Assembly (NCBI RefSeq): GCF_900182955.1
Contig: NZ_FXUL01000009.1
Span: 124,001 to 188,000 of the forward strand
Source: Noviherbaspirillum suwonense
GTDB lineage: Bacteria > Pseudomonadota > Gammaproteobacteria > Burkholderiales > Burkholderiaceae_D
Length of the DNA: 64,000 nt
Direction: 5' to 3'
Under the pieces are notes generated by a model. That model was not told the DNA's origin. It searched no databases and saw only the letters and a list, made by a program, of their open reading frames with translations. Made by a program: the position numbers and the translations under genes. Positions 44,262 to 53,275 of the stretch are shown piece by piece; position 1 is the first letter of the stretch, and each line of letters starts with the position of its first letter.

Positions 44262-44885
44262 TTATTTTCTGCCGACCATGCCTATCAATGCGCACATCCC
44301 CCTGTGCCGCGCTCCTTCGTCCAGTTCGGCCTCATACACCTGCATGTCGACAAGCTCGAGCGCCGAAAACGCGGAGGTCAGCATTTCCTCGGTGTACAAG
44401 TGGTCGAGCTGTCCGGGCCCGCCAGTGTTGTAGTCCAGCTGCTTGGGTGTATATCCCTGCAGCACAAGCAGGCCGCCGGGCTTGAGCGCCGCCACCATGT
44501 TCGCGAAGAGCCGCCGGCGCATCTCGGGGTCGGCGAACTGGACAAAAATCGCGACGACGTAATCGTAGGCCGCCGGCTGCCAGTCCCAGCCGTCGCAGCT
44601 GTCGACGTGGTAATTCACCGCGACCGACGCCTGCTGCGCCAGCTGGCGGGCCTTGGCGACGCCTACCGGAGAAATATCGAAGGCATCCACGTTCAGCCCT
44701 TGCTGCGCCAGCCAGACACTGTTGCGGCCTTCGCCATCGGCCACGGCGAGGGCTGACTTTCCAGGTTCGAACAAGGCGCGCCTGTCGGCGAGGTAGGCAT
44801 TCGGCTGGGTGCCGAATGCGAAACCTGGCGCGCTGTAGCGCTCGTTCCATGTCTCGGCGGATTGAAAGAAGGGGGCGTTGGTCAC
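44262..44885 (-). CDS. SAM-dependent methyltransferase (TehB-like)
   Basis: A class I methyltransferase of 207 residues. WNERYSAPGFAFGTQPNAYL at the start is typical of the tellurite-resistance/TehB and thiol methyltransferase group. Motif I reads ALAVADGEGRNSVWL, where the first glycine of the usual GxGxG is Ala-Asp, motif II is VDAFDISPVG, and LKPGGLLVLQGY comes later. The start chosen is a GTG at 44885 with GGAG seven bases upstream; an ATG at 44930 extends it. It lies 89 bases after the ETHE1 gene on the same strand. Methylation of a thiol or chalcogenide substrate is inferred. Confidence 0.82.
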   Translation of the reverse strand: MTNAPFFQSAETWNERYSAPGFAFGTQPNAYLADRRALFEPGKSALAVADGEGRNSVWLAQQGLNVDAFDISPVGVAKARQLAQQASVAVNYHVDSCDGWDWQPAAYDYVVAIFVQFADPEMRRRLFANMVAALKPGGLLVLQGYTPKQLDYNTGGPGQLDHLYTEEMLTSAFSALELVDMQVYEAELDEGARHRGMCALIGMVGRK

Positions 44886-44974
44886 AGTTTCTCCGGGAGG
44901 ATAGGTGGTTGACGGCTGTCCAATCGTCATGCGGGCAGGATTTCCGGCCGGGACAAGCTGGCCATTATGCCTGC

Positions 44975-45724
44975 CTAGCCCTGCGGGCTCTGCGTCATCT
45001 GGCGGCAATACTTCTCCAGGTTTTCCGGGAGGTCGGACGGGCAGACGCCGCACTGGCGGTTACCCGGCACCGCGTAATCGATGAATTTCGGATAGGGCAG
45101 GTTGAGGTTCGCCATGATGTCGCGGAATGATTCCAGCGAGCGGTCGCCGCCAAGGCGCGGATTGCGCTTCCTTTCCTGCGCGATGGACGAGACATGCCGG
45201 TCCTGGTAGTCGTGCGCCGGATACACCAGATAATCGTCCGGCAGGCTGAACAGCTTTTCCCGCACGCTGCGATAGAGCGTGTCGGCATCGCCGTTCTGGA
45301 AGTCGGTGCGACCGCAGCCCTCGATCAGCAATGCGTCCCCGGTGAAGATGCGATCGTCCAGCAGATAGGCGAAGTGGCCATCGGTATGGCCGGGCGTGTG
45401 CAGCCCATTCAGCGTAAGCCCGCCAACGGTCAGCGGCCTGCCTTCCTCGATGCCGACATCGACGCACGGCAGGCGATCGATAGCAGGCGCTGCAATCCTG
45501 CAGCCGGTTTTATGCTTCAGTTCCAGCGCGCCGGTAATGTGGTCAGCATGGATATGGGTGTCCAGCGCATAGGCAAGCGTCAGTCCAAGCGCGTGCAATG
45601 TGTCGAGGTCGCGCTCCATCGACGCGATGACCGGATCGATCAGCACCGCCGCCCCGGTCTGCTCGCAGCCGAGCAGGTAGGTATAGGTGCTTGATAGCGG
45701 TTCGAACAGCTGGCGGAATATCAT
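44975..45724 (-). CDS. persulfide dioxygenase, ETHE1/Blh type
   Basis: A 249-residue metallo-beta-lactamase-fold enzyme that oxidises glutathione persulfide to sulfite and glutathione. THIHADH holds H57, H59, D61 and H62; with H113 (TPGHTDGH), D130 (FTGDALL) and H171 the mononuclear iron ligands of ETHE1 (H57, H113, D130) are all there. The substrate-side GRTDFQNGD is also typical. AAGGAG precedes the ATG at 45724. Its promoter (45800-45827) carries two overlapping copies of ATTACATAAT. A BigR-type regulator at 57575 completes the usual pair. Confidence 0.92.
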   Translation of the reverse strand: MIFRQLFEPLSSTYTYLLGCEQTGAAVLIDPVIASMERDLDTLHALGLTLAYALDTHIHADHITGALELKHKTGCRIAAPAIDRLPCVDVGIEEGRPLTVGGLTLNGLHTPGHTDGHFAYLLDDRIFTGDALLIEGCGRTDFQNGDADTLYRSVREKLFSLPDDYLVYPAHDYQDRHVSSIAQERKRNPRLGGDRSLESFRDIMANLNLPYPKFIDYAVPGNRQCGVCPSDLPENLEKYCRQMTQSPQG

Positions 45725-46108
45725 GGACTTCTCCTTCCTTGTTGATTGGACTGTGCCGGAAGCTGCGTCGGTCCAGTCTAGCGGCTGAACCAATTCGTGC
45801 TATTACATAATTACATAATATTTTTAAGTATTATGAAGCAAACGCCGGCTGCTGTCCCGATTGAAGATGAACCGGTGCGGAAGGGCGCATCGCGGAAGCC
45901 GGCAGGCAGCCGCCGTCATCCGCTTGGAAAAACGAACACCGCTCGCGGTTCCATAAAAATTCGCGGCCCGGCGGGGCGGGATCGCGCAACGCTTAATGCT
46001 GTGTTAATGCTGGCCCCGTACGATGCGCTTCATGATTAGCATGCAAAATGACAGGCGGCGGCACGCCCCGGAACCAGGGATGATCAGCAACGGGGCGACG
46101 GGGGACGC
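45725..46108. other. divergent intergenic region between ETHE1 and TlpA-like genes
   Basis: About 380 bases. The AT-rich part (45791-45840) is a promoter/operator zone. An ORF from 45833 (MKQTPAAVPIEDE, 68 codons) follows but has no ribosome site and a basic, low-complexity composition, so I do not call it a gene. The rest holds the leader of the TlpA-like gene. Confidence 0.5.
45800..45835. promoter_or_regulatory. ETHE1 promoter with doubled ATTACATAAT operator
   Basis: On the minus strand a -35 TTAAAA (45822-45827) and -10 TAATAG (45800-45805) are 16 bases apart. Between and over them lie two overlapping decamers ATTACATAAT (45802-45811 and 45810-45819). A further palindrome CATAATA-N8-TATTATG spans 45814-45835. 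The same decamer, inverted, sits between the -35 and -10 of tsdBA. Confidence 0.65.
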
Positions 46109-46921
46109 ATGGCAGGAATAACGATCGGCCCCTTCGTGCTGCCATACGGTCTGCTGGCGCTGCTCGGCGCGCTGGCCGCGGCGCTGCTTGCCGGCAAGTG
46201 GGCTGCGCGTTCGTCGCGGATAGACGCCGAGCCGCAGATCTGGATCGTGGTCCTTGGCAGCCTGGCCGCAGCGCGCATCGCATTCGTCGTTCTGTATCAC
46301 GAACAATATGTCGATGACCCGCTGGGCATGCTCGATGTTCGCGACGGCGGATTCCTGGCTCCCGCGGGGCTGCTGGCTGTCGCATTGGCGACCGCATGGC
46401 TAGCCCGGCGAAATCGAAACGCGCGCACGCCCCTGCTGTATGCGGCGGGCGCCGGCGTCGCCGTCTGGCTGGCGGCTGCGCTGGTTCCGCTGGCAATGCC
46501 TGCGCAGCGCCTGCAGATGCCGCAGATCACGCTGTCTGACCTGGCGGGACAAGCCATCGAGATCAAGCGCTTTGCGGGCAGACCCGTGGTCGTCAACTTA
46601 TGGGCCAGCTGGTGCCCGCCATGCCGGCGCGAAATGCCGGTGCTCGGTGCGGCGCAGACGCGCCATCCCGGCGTGACGTTCATCTTCGTGAACCAGGGGG
46701 AGACGCCGGAAACGGTGCGCAGCTATCTTGCCGGAGAGTCGTTCAGCCTCGACAACGTGTTGCTCGACCCGGACCGTCAGCTGGGCGCGATGCTCGGGTC
46801 CGGCGCCTTGCCGACCACGCTGTTCTTCGACGCGCAGGGCGTCCTGGTCGAGCAGCGCATGGGTGAGCTATCGGCGGCCACGCTGACGCAGCGGCTGGAA
46901 GCCTTGCGGCAAGCGCGCTGA
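46109..46921 (+). CDS. membrane-anchored TlpA-like thioredoxin with N-terminal helices
   Basis: A 270-residue protein. About four N-terminal helices (ITIGPFVLPYGLLALLGALA, AAARIAFVVLYHEQYVDD, GGFLAPAGLLAVALATAWLA) resemble part of a prolipoprotein diacylglyceryl transferase. The periplasmic TlpA/ResA-type domain that follows carries the redox pair WCPPC (in WASWCPPCRREMPVLG), FVNQGE and the cis-Pro in ALPTTLFF. It likely reduces or shuffles periplasmic disulfides using electrons from DsbD. A homologue of the same layout lies at 49837-50676. GGGG lies before the ATG. Confidence 0.85.
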   Translation: MAGITIGPFVLPYGLLALLGALAAALLAGKWAARSSRIDAEPQIWIVVLGSLAAARIAFVVLYHEQYVDDPLGMLDVRDGGFLAPAGLLAVALATAWLARRNRNARTPLLYAAGAGVAVWLAAALVPLAMPAQRLQMPQITLSDLAGQAIEIKRFAGRPVVVNLWASWCPPCRREMPVLGAAQTRHPGVTFIFVNQGETPETVRSYLAGESFSLDNVLLDPDRQLGAMLGSGALPTTLFFDAQGVLVEQRMGELSAATLTQRLEALRQAR

Positions 46922-47149
46922 GCCACGCGGCGCGGCGCAATGGAACAACGGCAGGCGGAACTTGCACTCCCGCGCTGAGGCGCCGGGCTGTCACAGGCTG
47001 CAAGGCCCGGGATGGTGCCCCGGCGGCCCTGCAAATCCTGCGTCCGCGACATCCAGCATGTCGGACAGGCAGCAAGAAGCGCCGGCTACAGGTACGCACC
47101 CGGCGATGCGTGCCGCTTGCGCCGCCTTTTAAATCATGAGGAAACCAAG

Positions 47150-48916
47150 TTGACGAACCTACTCCGGCATACAGGCGCCCGTGCCGCACGACTTGCCATC
47201 GCCATGCTCACGCTGCTGGCGCTGCTGTCAGCCGCGCCGGCGCATGCCGCTGAAGACTATCTGCCCCCCGGGCAGGCCTTCCGTTTCACGGCGCGGATGG
47301 CGGATGCGAATACTGTCGAAGTCACCTTCGACATTGCAAAAGGCTATTACCTGTACCGGAAACAATTCGGCTTCAGGGCCGAGGGCGCGCAGGCCGGCAA
47401 GCCCGCGATTCCGGCTGGCCGGGTGAAGTTCGATGACACGTTCCAGAAAGACGTGGAAACCTACCGCGACACGGTCACCATCCGGGTGCCGGTCCAGGCC
47501 GCTGGGCCGTTCACGCTGAATGCGACCTACCAGGGTTGCGCCGATGCCGGCCTGTGCTATGCGCCGATGACATCTGCGGCCCGGCTTGACCCTGCCGCCG
47601 TCGGTGGGCGCACCCTGGCGACCACCGACGGCGACATGGGCCGGATCGAGGCATCGCTTTCCAGCGGCAGGCTGACGGTGGTCGTCCCGCTATTCATGCT
47701 GCTCGGACTCGGGCTTGCCTTCACCCCCTGCGTCTTGCCGATGATGCCCATCCTGTCCTCCATCATCGTGGGCGACCGGCGCAGCGGCTCGCGCGGGCGC
47801 GGCCTGCTGCTGTCGGGGTTCTATTCACTGGGAATGGCCCTTGTCTATACCTTGCTCGGCGTGGCCGCAGGGCTTGCCGGGGAAGGCCTGGCCGCTGCGC
47901 TGCAAAATCCCTGGGTGCTCGGCGCCTTCGGCCTGCTGATGGTCATCCTGTCGCTGTCCATGTTCGGGGTTTACCAGATCCAGATGCCGGCGGCCATCCA
48001 GGCCAGGCTGGTCCGGGCGTCCGGTCGCCAGGCCGGCGGCAAGCTTGCCGGCGTATTCATCATGGGCGCGCTGTCGGCGCTCATCGTCGGGCCCTGCGTC
48101 GCCGCGCCGCTGGCAGGCACGCTCGTGTACATCAGCCAGACGCGCGACGTGGTGACCGGCGGCAGCGCCCTGTTTGCAATGGCGGCAGGCATGAGCCTGC
48201 CGCTGCTGGCGCTAGGGGCCTCGGCAGGCGCATTGCTGCCGCGGGCGGGCGCCTGGATGGAAGCGGTAAAGCGCTTCTTCGGGGTGCTGATGCTGGCAAC
48301 CGCCCTATGGATGGTGTCGCCGGTGATTCCAGGCCTGGCGCAGATGCTGGCCTGGGCCGTGCTTTCCATCGCCTACGCAGTCCACCTGCTGCGGCGGCGC
48401 AGCGGTTGGGCGGCGAGTGCGGCAGCGACTGCATTTGCGGGACTGGGATTGCTGCAACTGGCGGGTGCGGCGATGGGTTCGCGCGATCCGCTGGCGCCAT
48501 TGGCGCATGCGACCGGCGAAGGCGTGCATGCGACCTCGTTCGCAAGGGTCAGGTCGCTGCAGGAACTGGAAGCGATCCTGGCAGCGAAGCCGGGCAAGGT
48601 CGTGATGCTCGACTTCTATGCCGACTGGTGCGTCTCCTGCAAGGAAATGGAAAAGCGGACTTTTTCCGACCCGCGCATCCAGGCGCAGTTTGCCGACATG
48701 CTGCTGCTGCAGGCGGACGTGACAGCCAACGATGGGCACGACCGTGCATTGCTCAGGCGCTTTGGGCTGTTCGGCCCACCCGGCATTATTTTCTTCGATC
48801 CGGCAGGCAGTGAAATCGCCGGCCGGCGTGTCATCGGCTACCAGGGTCCGGAAAAATTCCTGTCGGCGCTCGACGCGGTGAAGCCGCTCCCCGCGAATTT
48901 ATCGCCAACAAACTAA
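47150..48916 (+). CDS. dsbD: thiol:disulfide interchange protein DsbD
   Basis: A 588-residue inner-membrane electron conduit from cytoplasmic thioredoxin to periplasmic thiol proteins. Signal peptide (ML TLLALLSAAPAHA), an N-terminal immunoglobulin-like domain with the cysteine pair in CADAGLCY, eight central helices with the redox cysteines in FTPCVLPMMP and VGPCVAAPLAG, and a C-terminal thioredoxin domain with WCVSC. The start is a TTG at 47150, set by TGAGGAAA; no in-frame ATG precedes the signal peptide in a suitable place. It probably serves DsbG and the two TlpA-like proteins next to it, and cytochrome c maturation. Confidence 0.93.
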   Translation: MTNLLRHTGARAARLAIAMLTLLALLSAAPAHAAEDYLPPGQAFRFTARMADANTVEVTFDIAKGYYLYRKQFGFRAEGAQAGKPAIPAGRVKFDDTFQKDVETYRDTVTIRVPVQAAGPFTLNATYQGCADAGLCYAPMTSAARLDPAAVGGRTLATTDGDMGRIEASLSSGRLTVVVPLFMLLGLGLAFTPCVLPMMPILSSIIVGDRRSGSRGRGLLLSGFYSLGMALVYTLLGVAAGLAGEGLAAALQNPWVLGAFGLLMVILSLSMFGVYQIQMPAAIQARLVRASGRQAGGKLAGVFIMGALSALIVGPCVAAPLAGTLVYISQTRDVVTGGSALFAMAAGMSLPLLALGASAGALLPRAGAWMEAVKRFFGVLMLATALWMVSPVIPGLAQMLAWAVLSIAYAVHLLRRRSGWAASAAATAFAGLGLLQLAGAAMGSRDPLAPLAHATGEGVHATSFARVRSLQELEAILAAKPGKVVMLDFYADWCVSCKEMEKRTFSDPRIQAQFADMLLLQADVTANDGHDRALLRRFGLFGPPGIIFFDPAGSEIAGRRVIGYQGPEKFLSALDAVKPLPANLSPTN

Positions 48917-48930
48917 AACTCAATTTTCCA

Positions 48931-49788
48931 ATGAAAGATGTCATGTCCAGTTTTTTGCGTTCATGTAAGGCCTCCGCGATCCTGTTCGGCCCGCTCCTTG
49001 GCGGCGCGGCACTGCTCGGCGTCCCTGGCCCTGTGGCTTCGGCCGACAGTTTTCCCAGGCCGATTCAGCAGGCTGTCGACGCCGGCGTCAAGGTGGAGAA
49101 AAGCTTTTCCGCGGCCTCCGGGCTCACCGGCTGGGTGCTGTCGCAGGGAGGCCAGCATTCCGTCGTCTTTACCACGGCGGACAAGAAGACCTTGATCGCC
49201 GGCACGCTGATAGGCGAGAACGGCGAAAACCTGTCCTCCCGGTATGAAGAGGACCATGTTCCCAAGCCGGACTTCGGCAGCCTGCTGCACGAACTGGATA
49301 AATCGTCCTACGTCGTCGAAGGCGCGATCCAGGACCCGAAAAAGACCATCTACGTTTTCGTCGACGCCAACTGCCCGTTCTGCCATCTCACCTGGAAAGC
49401 CCTGCAGCCCTACGAGAAGGCGGGCCTGCAGGTACGATGGATTCTTGTGGCGACATTGGGACCGACCAGCATGCCCAAGGCGATTGAAGTCCTGGCGGCC
49501 GAGGACAAGACCGTCGCCTTCAGGAAAATGGAGGAAAACAGCGGCAAGGCCTGGACGCCGCCGGCAAAGGCCAGCGAGGCCGCCAGCCCCGGGGCGGCTG
49601 TACAAATCCGGAACAATACCGAGCTGATGGCGCGTTTCGGCATTGCGGGGACCCCGGGCGTCATCTGGAAGGACGCCCGCGGCAAGGTCAATGTGAAAGG
49701 CGGCATGCCGCGGCTGTCGGAACTGCCGGGCATCACCGGTTTGCCGGAACAGAAAGTAGACGACCCGGCACTGGCCAAGTTTCGCTAG
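48931..49788 (+). CDS. dsbG: thiol:disulfide interchange protein DsbG
   Basis: A 285-residue periplasmic DsbC/DsbG-family protein. Signal peptide up to about residue 38, a dimerisation domain (about 40-115) and a thioredoxin domain with C148-P-F-C151 and cis-Pro in GIAGTPGVIW. The CPFC sequence and the TSMPKAIEVLAAEDK insertion fit DsbG better than DsbC (CGYC). DsbG keeps single cysteines in the sulfenic state reduced, which suits a locus handling persulfide. It follows dsbD by 14 bases. ATGs at 48931 and 48943 are both possible. Confidence 0.88.
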   Translation: MKDVMSSFLRSCKASAILFGPLLGGAALLGVPGPVASADSFPRPIQQAVDAGVKVEKSFSAASGLTGWVLSQGGQHSVVFTTADKKTLIAGTLIGENGENLSSRYEEDHVPKPDFGSLLHELDKSSYVVEGAIQDPKKTIYVFVDANCPFCHLTWKALQPYEKAGLQVRWILVATLGPTSMPKAIEVLAAEDKTVAFRKMEENSGKAWTPPAKASEAASPGAAVQIRNNTELMARFGIAGTPGVIWKDARGKVNVKGGMPRLSELPGITGLPEQKVDDPALAKFR

Positions 49789-49836
49789 TGCACGGGCTTC
49801 GGGGCGGTGTCGACCGGCAGACAGCGCTGTTGACTG

Positions 49837-50676
49837 TCAATAAGCACTCGTTTGCCGGGATGTGATGCCAGCCGCTTTCAGGCTGGCGATGTTTTGTTCC
49901 AGGGTGGAAGCGGTCAATTCGCCGACATGCTTGCCGTGCAGGATGCCCCGGTCCGAAAAGAACAGGGTGACCGGCAGCGCCTGGGTGCCGGCGTGAACCG
50001 GGAATTGCCCTGCGACGTCGAGCAGCACGTTTCGGATCTGCGGCGCGCGGGCATCGAGGTACTCGCGAACCAAGCGGCCGGATTCCCCCTGGTTGACGAA
50101 CAGAAAAGTGATGTCGCCATGGCGTTGCTGGGCGTTTCCCAGCACGGGCATCTCTCGCCGGCACGGCGGGCACCATGTGGCCCAGAGATTGACGACGATG
50201 GGCCTTCCTAGAAAATCCTCGACCTTCACCGGCTTGTCATCCAGCGCCATCAGGGTGAATGTCGGGAATTGCAGCTGGTCTGTGCGGAGCAGCCAGAATA
50301 CATTCAGGCCGCCGCCCCAGATCAGCAATGGGCCGGCGACCGCCAGCACCAGTGGCTGCCTCAGTGCGCGATTGCGCCAGGCATACCATGCCGTCGCTGC
50401 GGCAGCCGCCACGAATCCCGCGAAGACGATGAACCCGCCATCGGTCAGGCGGCCTGCGGTCCAGGGTTCCAATCCGTAGCGCTCCGCATCCAGGTAGACG
50501 TGGAAGGCCCTTGCGGCAATTACGCCGATCAGGATTATTCGCATCAGCAACAGTGCGCCTCGACGCCGGTCCGGGGCCGCTGTCGCCGTGACCAGCAGCA
50601 GGCCGGCGACGGTGGCGACCAGGAACAGGACCAGATCGATGGAGACGGCAGCGAAGCCTAGATTGACCGATCCCAT
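49837..50676 (-). CDS. membrane-anchored TlpA-like thioredoxin (second copy)
   Basis: A 279-residue paralogue of the protein at 46109. N-terminal helices (VSIDLVLFLVATVAGLLLVT, LLLMRIILIGVIAARAFHVY with YLDAERYGLEPW) are followed by a TlpA domain with WCPPC in WATWCPPCRREMPVLGNAQ, FVNQGESG and ALPVTLFF. AAGGAAA lies before the ATG at 50676. It converges on dsbG, with 48 bases between. Two such anchored reductases flanking dsbD-dsbG suggest separate clients or redox partners. Confidence 0.85.
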   Translation of the reverse strand: MGSVNLGFAAVSIDLVLFLVATVAGLLLVTATAAPDRRRGALLLMRIILIGVIAARAFHVYLDAERYGLEPWTAGRLTDGGFIVFAGFVAAAAATAWYAWRNRALRQPLVLAVAGPLLIWGGGLNVFWLLRTDQLQFPTFTLMALDDKPVKVEDFLGRPIVVNLWATWCPPCRREMPVLGNAQQRHGDITFLFVNQGESGRLVREYLDARAPQIRNVLLDVAGQFPVHAGTQALPVTLFFSDRGILHGKHVGELTASTLEQNIASLKAAGITSRQTSAY

Positions 50677-51217
50677 GCGGGGATTTCCTTTTTCAGAGCA
50701 TGACATCGTCATTGATGCACGCGAATGTTGTGCGCTCCATGTTATCGGCTGGGGATTATCAGGGGATTAAAGAAGAATGCGGCAGTCCTCGCTGCTTTCC
50801 GATTGATTCGCATGGAGTCCGGCAGCGCGGCAGTGCGCTGCGGCATTTGATCTGCCGCAGCTTTTTCCGGCGGCCGCATGCTAGCTTACGGGCTTGGCCA
50901 TCCGGCTTTCCAGTCAATCAACAGGCGATGCGCGGGAATGCAGCGATGAAGCTTTTCACCGCCGCGGGCATCGCGGCTATCTTCAATGCACCTAGGACTT
51001 GGCCAGGCTGCGCGGCCGACACGGGCGGATGGCAACCGATGCCGCCGCAGGCAGGGCTCGGGCGCCAGGCTCTTGCCAGGCAATCGGGCAGTGGCGAGGA
51101 CGGCCGCCGCAACAAGGGCGAGCCGGCGCCAGACTTGCAGGAACCGGGATGCCGCCGTGCAGCCTCAATGCCGGACATCCGGCCGGATGCCGGTGCGGTT
51201 CGCGATCCGGAAGCCGC
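50677..51217. other. intergenic region upstream of the flavocytochrome gene
   Basis: About 540 bases. The first 100 bases hold the TlpA-like gene leader. A low-confidence ORF at 50946-51230 is listed separately. The middle contains a GC-rich dyad around CGGCAGTGCGCTGCGGC. No strong promoter hexamers are visible. Confidence 0.4.
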
Positions 51218-51230
51218 ATGTCATCGATGA
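50946..51230 (+). CDS. possible small exported protein, low confidence
   Basis: A 94-residue ORF starting MKLFTAAGIAAIF, which looks like the beginning of a signal peptide, with one cysteine soon after. The remainder is Pro/Gly/Arg-rich without motifs. It overlaps the start of the flavoprotein gene by 13 bases. Weak GGGA precedes the ATG. It may be spurious. Confidence 0.25.
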   Translation: MKLFTAAGIAAIFNAPRTWPGCAADTGGWQPMPPQAGLGRQALARQSGSGEDGRRNKGEPAPDLQEPGCRRAASMPDIRPDAGAVRDPEAACHR

Positions 51231-52498
51231 CTTTTCTCCCGTCCCGGCAGTCAATGCAGCGATGGTCCATTCCGGCGCTGACCGCGCTGTTCGGGCTGCT
51301 GCCCGCGTGGTGGGCGTTTCCCCAAGGCGTCGGATTCTGGCGAAGCTGGGCCATTTTTTCAGGCTGGCTCGCAAGCGGCCTGCTGCTGGCAAGCCTGCTG
51401 CTGATGATACGCGAGCCGCGCCTGGCCGGACTACTGGGCGGCTTGCAGCGCATGTACCTCTGGCATCACCATGCCGGCGTTCTTGCCTACCTCCTGCTGC
51501 TGACTCATCCGCTGGCGCTTGCCGCCGACGGCTGGCAGCACTCGCCGCACAGGGCGTGGCTGGCGATCTCTCCGTGGCAGGGTGGCGCGACCATCGCAAC
51601 AGGCTGGCTCGCGCTGCTGCTGATGATGGCAGGACTGGCGCTGGCTTTTGCGCACCGTATCCCCTACGAGCTCTGGCGTCGACTGCATCACCTGTTGAGC
51701 GCTTCGACATTGGCGGGCGCAGCGCACCTGCTGCTGCTCGGGCTTCCGCAGCCGCTGCTGTGGTTGCCGGCGCTGGCCATCGGCTTTCTCCTGTGGCGAT
51801 TCCTGCGCGCGGACCGGGGACTGGGGGCGCGGCCGTATGTCGTGGACAGGGTCGCGCGGCTGTCCGGCACCGTCATGGAAGTGACCCTGCGGCCGCTGGG
51901 GGAAGCGCTGCATCCGAATGGCGGGCAGTTCCTGCTGGCCGCATTTGGCGAGGGCATCCATTATCACGGGTGCCGGGAATATCATCCCTTCACCGTCGAG
52001 AGGACGGCGGCGAACGGCGCCATCGTCCTCGCGATCAAGTCCCTCGGGGATTGCACCGGAGCCCTGCAGGACCTCGAGCCCGGCGTTGCGGTGCGCTTGC
52101 AGGGACCATTCGGCAACTTCCTCGACCGGGAGCCGCAGGGGCCAGGCTTGTGGATCGCCGGCGGGATAGGCATCACGCCCTTCCTCTCCGTGCTGCAGCG
52201 ACGTACGCTGCGCTACCCGGTGCGGCTGTTCTACCTTTATCGCTCGGGCGCTGACGCGCCTTACCTGGCCGAACTGGAAGCGCTGGCTGGCAACTGCCCG
52301 CTGCTGCATATCGAATGCATCGAGACCGGCGCGGACAATCCGGACCTGGAAGCCCTGCTGCCGGCGCCAGCCGATCTGCGCGGCGTCGAATGCCATATCT
52401 GCGGCCCGGCGCCGATGGCGATGTCGGCTGCGGTGCACCTGCGTCGACGTGGGGTAGCGCCGGAAAGAATACACTTTGAACAGTTCGATTTCCGATGA
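51218..52498 (+). CDS. ferric-reductase-like membrane flavocytochrome
   Basis: A 426-residue protein with about six helices at the N-terminus carrying paired histidines (LWHHHAGVLAYLLLLTHPLAL, HRIPYELWRRLHHLLSASTL, AGAAHLLLL) that would bind two b-type hemes. An FAD-binding barrel follows (EYHPFTVERT) and an NAD-binding domain (LWIAGGIGITPFLSVL, CHICGPAPMAM). This is the ferric reductase/NADPH oxidase-like layout. GGAAG sits four bases before the ATG at 51218. It is coupled to the cytochrome b5 gene (ATGATG). It probably moves electrons from NAD(P)H across the membrane; its acceptor here may be cytochrome b5. Confidence 0.87.
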   Translation: MSSMTFLPSRQSMQRWSIPALTALFGLLPAWWAFPQGVGFWRSWAIFSGWLASGLLLASLLLMIREPRLAGLLGGLQRMYLWHHHAGVLAYLLLLTHPLALAADGWQHSPHRAWLAISPWQGGATIATGWLALLLMMAGLALAFAHRIPYELWRRLHHLLSASTLAGAAHLLLLGLPQPLLWLPALAIGFLLWRFLRADRGLGARPYVVDRVARLSGTVMEVTLRPLGEALHPNGGQFLLAAFGEGIHYHGCREYHPFTVERTAANGAIVLAIKSLGDCTGALQDLEPGVAVRLQGPFGNFLDREPQGPGLWIAGGIGITPFLSVLQRRTLRYPVRLFYLYRSGADAPYLAELEALAGNCPLLHIECIETGADNPDLEALLPAPADLRGVECHICGPAPMAMSAAVHLRRRGVAPERIHFEQFDFR

Positions 52499-52866
52499 TG
52501 CGAAAACTCTTCTTCTATGGCACCGCCCTTTTCTGGATCGGCGTGCTGGCGGCATGGACCGCCGGCAGCCGCGCGCCGGACAATTCCGCCAGGCCGGCTG
52601 CTGGAGCCGACCGGCCCATCGGCCTGGCCGAGATCGCCCGGCATGCGACTGCCGGGGATTGCTGGATGGCGATAGACGGCATTGTCTACGACATCACGGC
52701 CTATCTTCCCGACCATCCATCGAATCCCAGGATCATCCTGCCCTGGTGCGGGAAAGAAGCAAGCGAGGCGTACCGCACGAAAACCCGCGGACGGCCGCAT
52801 TCGGCCGAGGCCGACGGGCTGCTACGCACCTATCGCATCGGCGTGCTGGGCAATGCATCTCGCTGA
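52495..52866 (+). CDS. membrane-anchored cytochrome b5-like protein
   Basis: A 123-residue protein with one N-terminal helix (FFYGTALFWIGVLAAW) and a cytochrome b5-type heme domain. The core is GDCWMAIDGIVYDITAYLPDHP, with the first heme His in the DHP; the second is probably the His in GRPHSAEA. The second loop, with PWCGKEASEAYRTK, contains an extra cysteine. It overlaps the stop of the flavocytochrome gene, so the two are probably one electron chain. Confidence 0.83.
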   Translation: MMRKLFFYGTALFWIGVLAAWTAGSRAPDNSARPAAGADRPIGLAEIARHATAGDCWMAIDGIVYDITAYLPDHPSNPRIILPWCGKEASEAYRTKTRGRPHSAEADGLLRTYRIGVLGNASR

Positions 52867-53275
52867 ACCCGCACGTTGCACCCTGGCGTTATTGCTGCGT
52901 TAACAATGCGCCGCTAGCATCGAGGTATCGATGTGCCCGGACGGAAATAAGGGCGCGTGGCGGCAACGCAATGAACCAGACGTCGTGTGCTTCCATCATC
53001 GAGCGGGCTTCGGCGCGATGGCGGGGGCTTGAGCCGCGATGGTCTGCAGGTGCGGAGTTTTAAATACTTTAACTATATTATGTAATTTGGTATAGTGATT
53101 TGCAGGCGTATGCTTCACCGACAGGTGACGATGCCGCGCATTCTGGGTCGGCCCGCGACCTGCCGGATCCCATCCGGCCGCTGTCGGCGCTCAGCATTGG
53201 CAGGCAAGGAAACGCAATGATTCAGCAAGGACACCGGCGAAGGCCGAACTTCTGCCGCAGAAAGAAGGGCTATCC
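52867..53275. other. intergenic region before tsdBA
   Basis: About 410 bases without a convincing gene. The AT-rich island at 53060-53100 is the tsdBA promoter. A 180-base leader follows, unusually long, with no obvious folded motif that I could support. Confidence 0.5.
53068..53096 (+). promoter_or_regulatory. tsdBA promoter with ATTATGTAAT operator
   Basis: -35 TTTAAC (53068-53073), 17 bases, -10 TATAGT (53091-53096). Between them lies ATTATGTAAT (53077-53086), the exact reverse complement of the decamer doubled in the ETHE1 promoter. ACTATA (53072-53077) and TATAGT (53091-53096) form an outer palindrome. Confidence 0.65.

Noticed and set aside
45833-46039. 68-codon ORF (MKQTPAAV...) after the AT-rich ETHE1 region
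   Set aside because: No ribosome site, low-complexity basic sequence, and its start lies within the operator palindrome.
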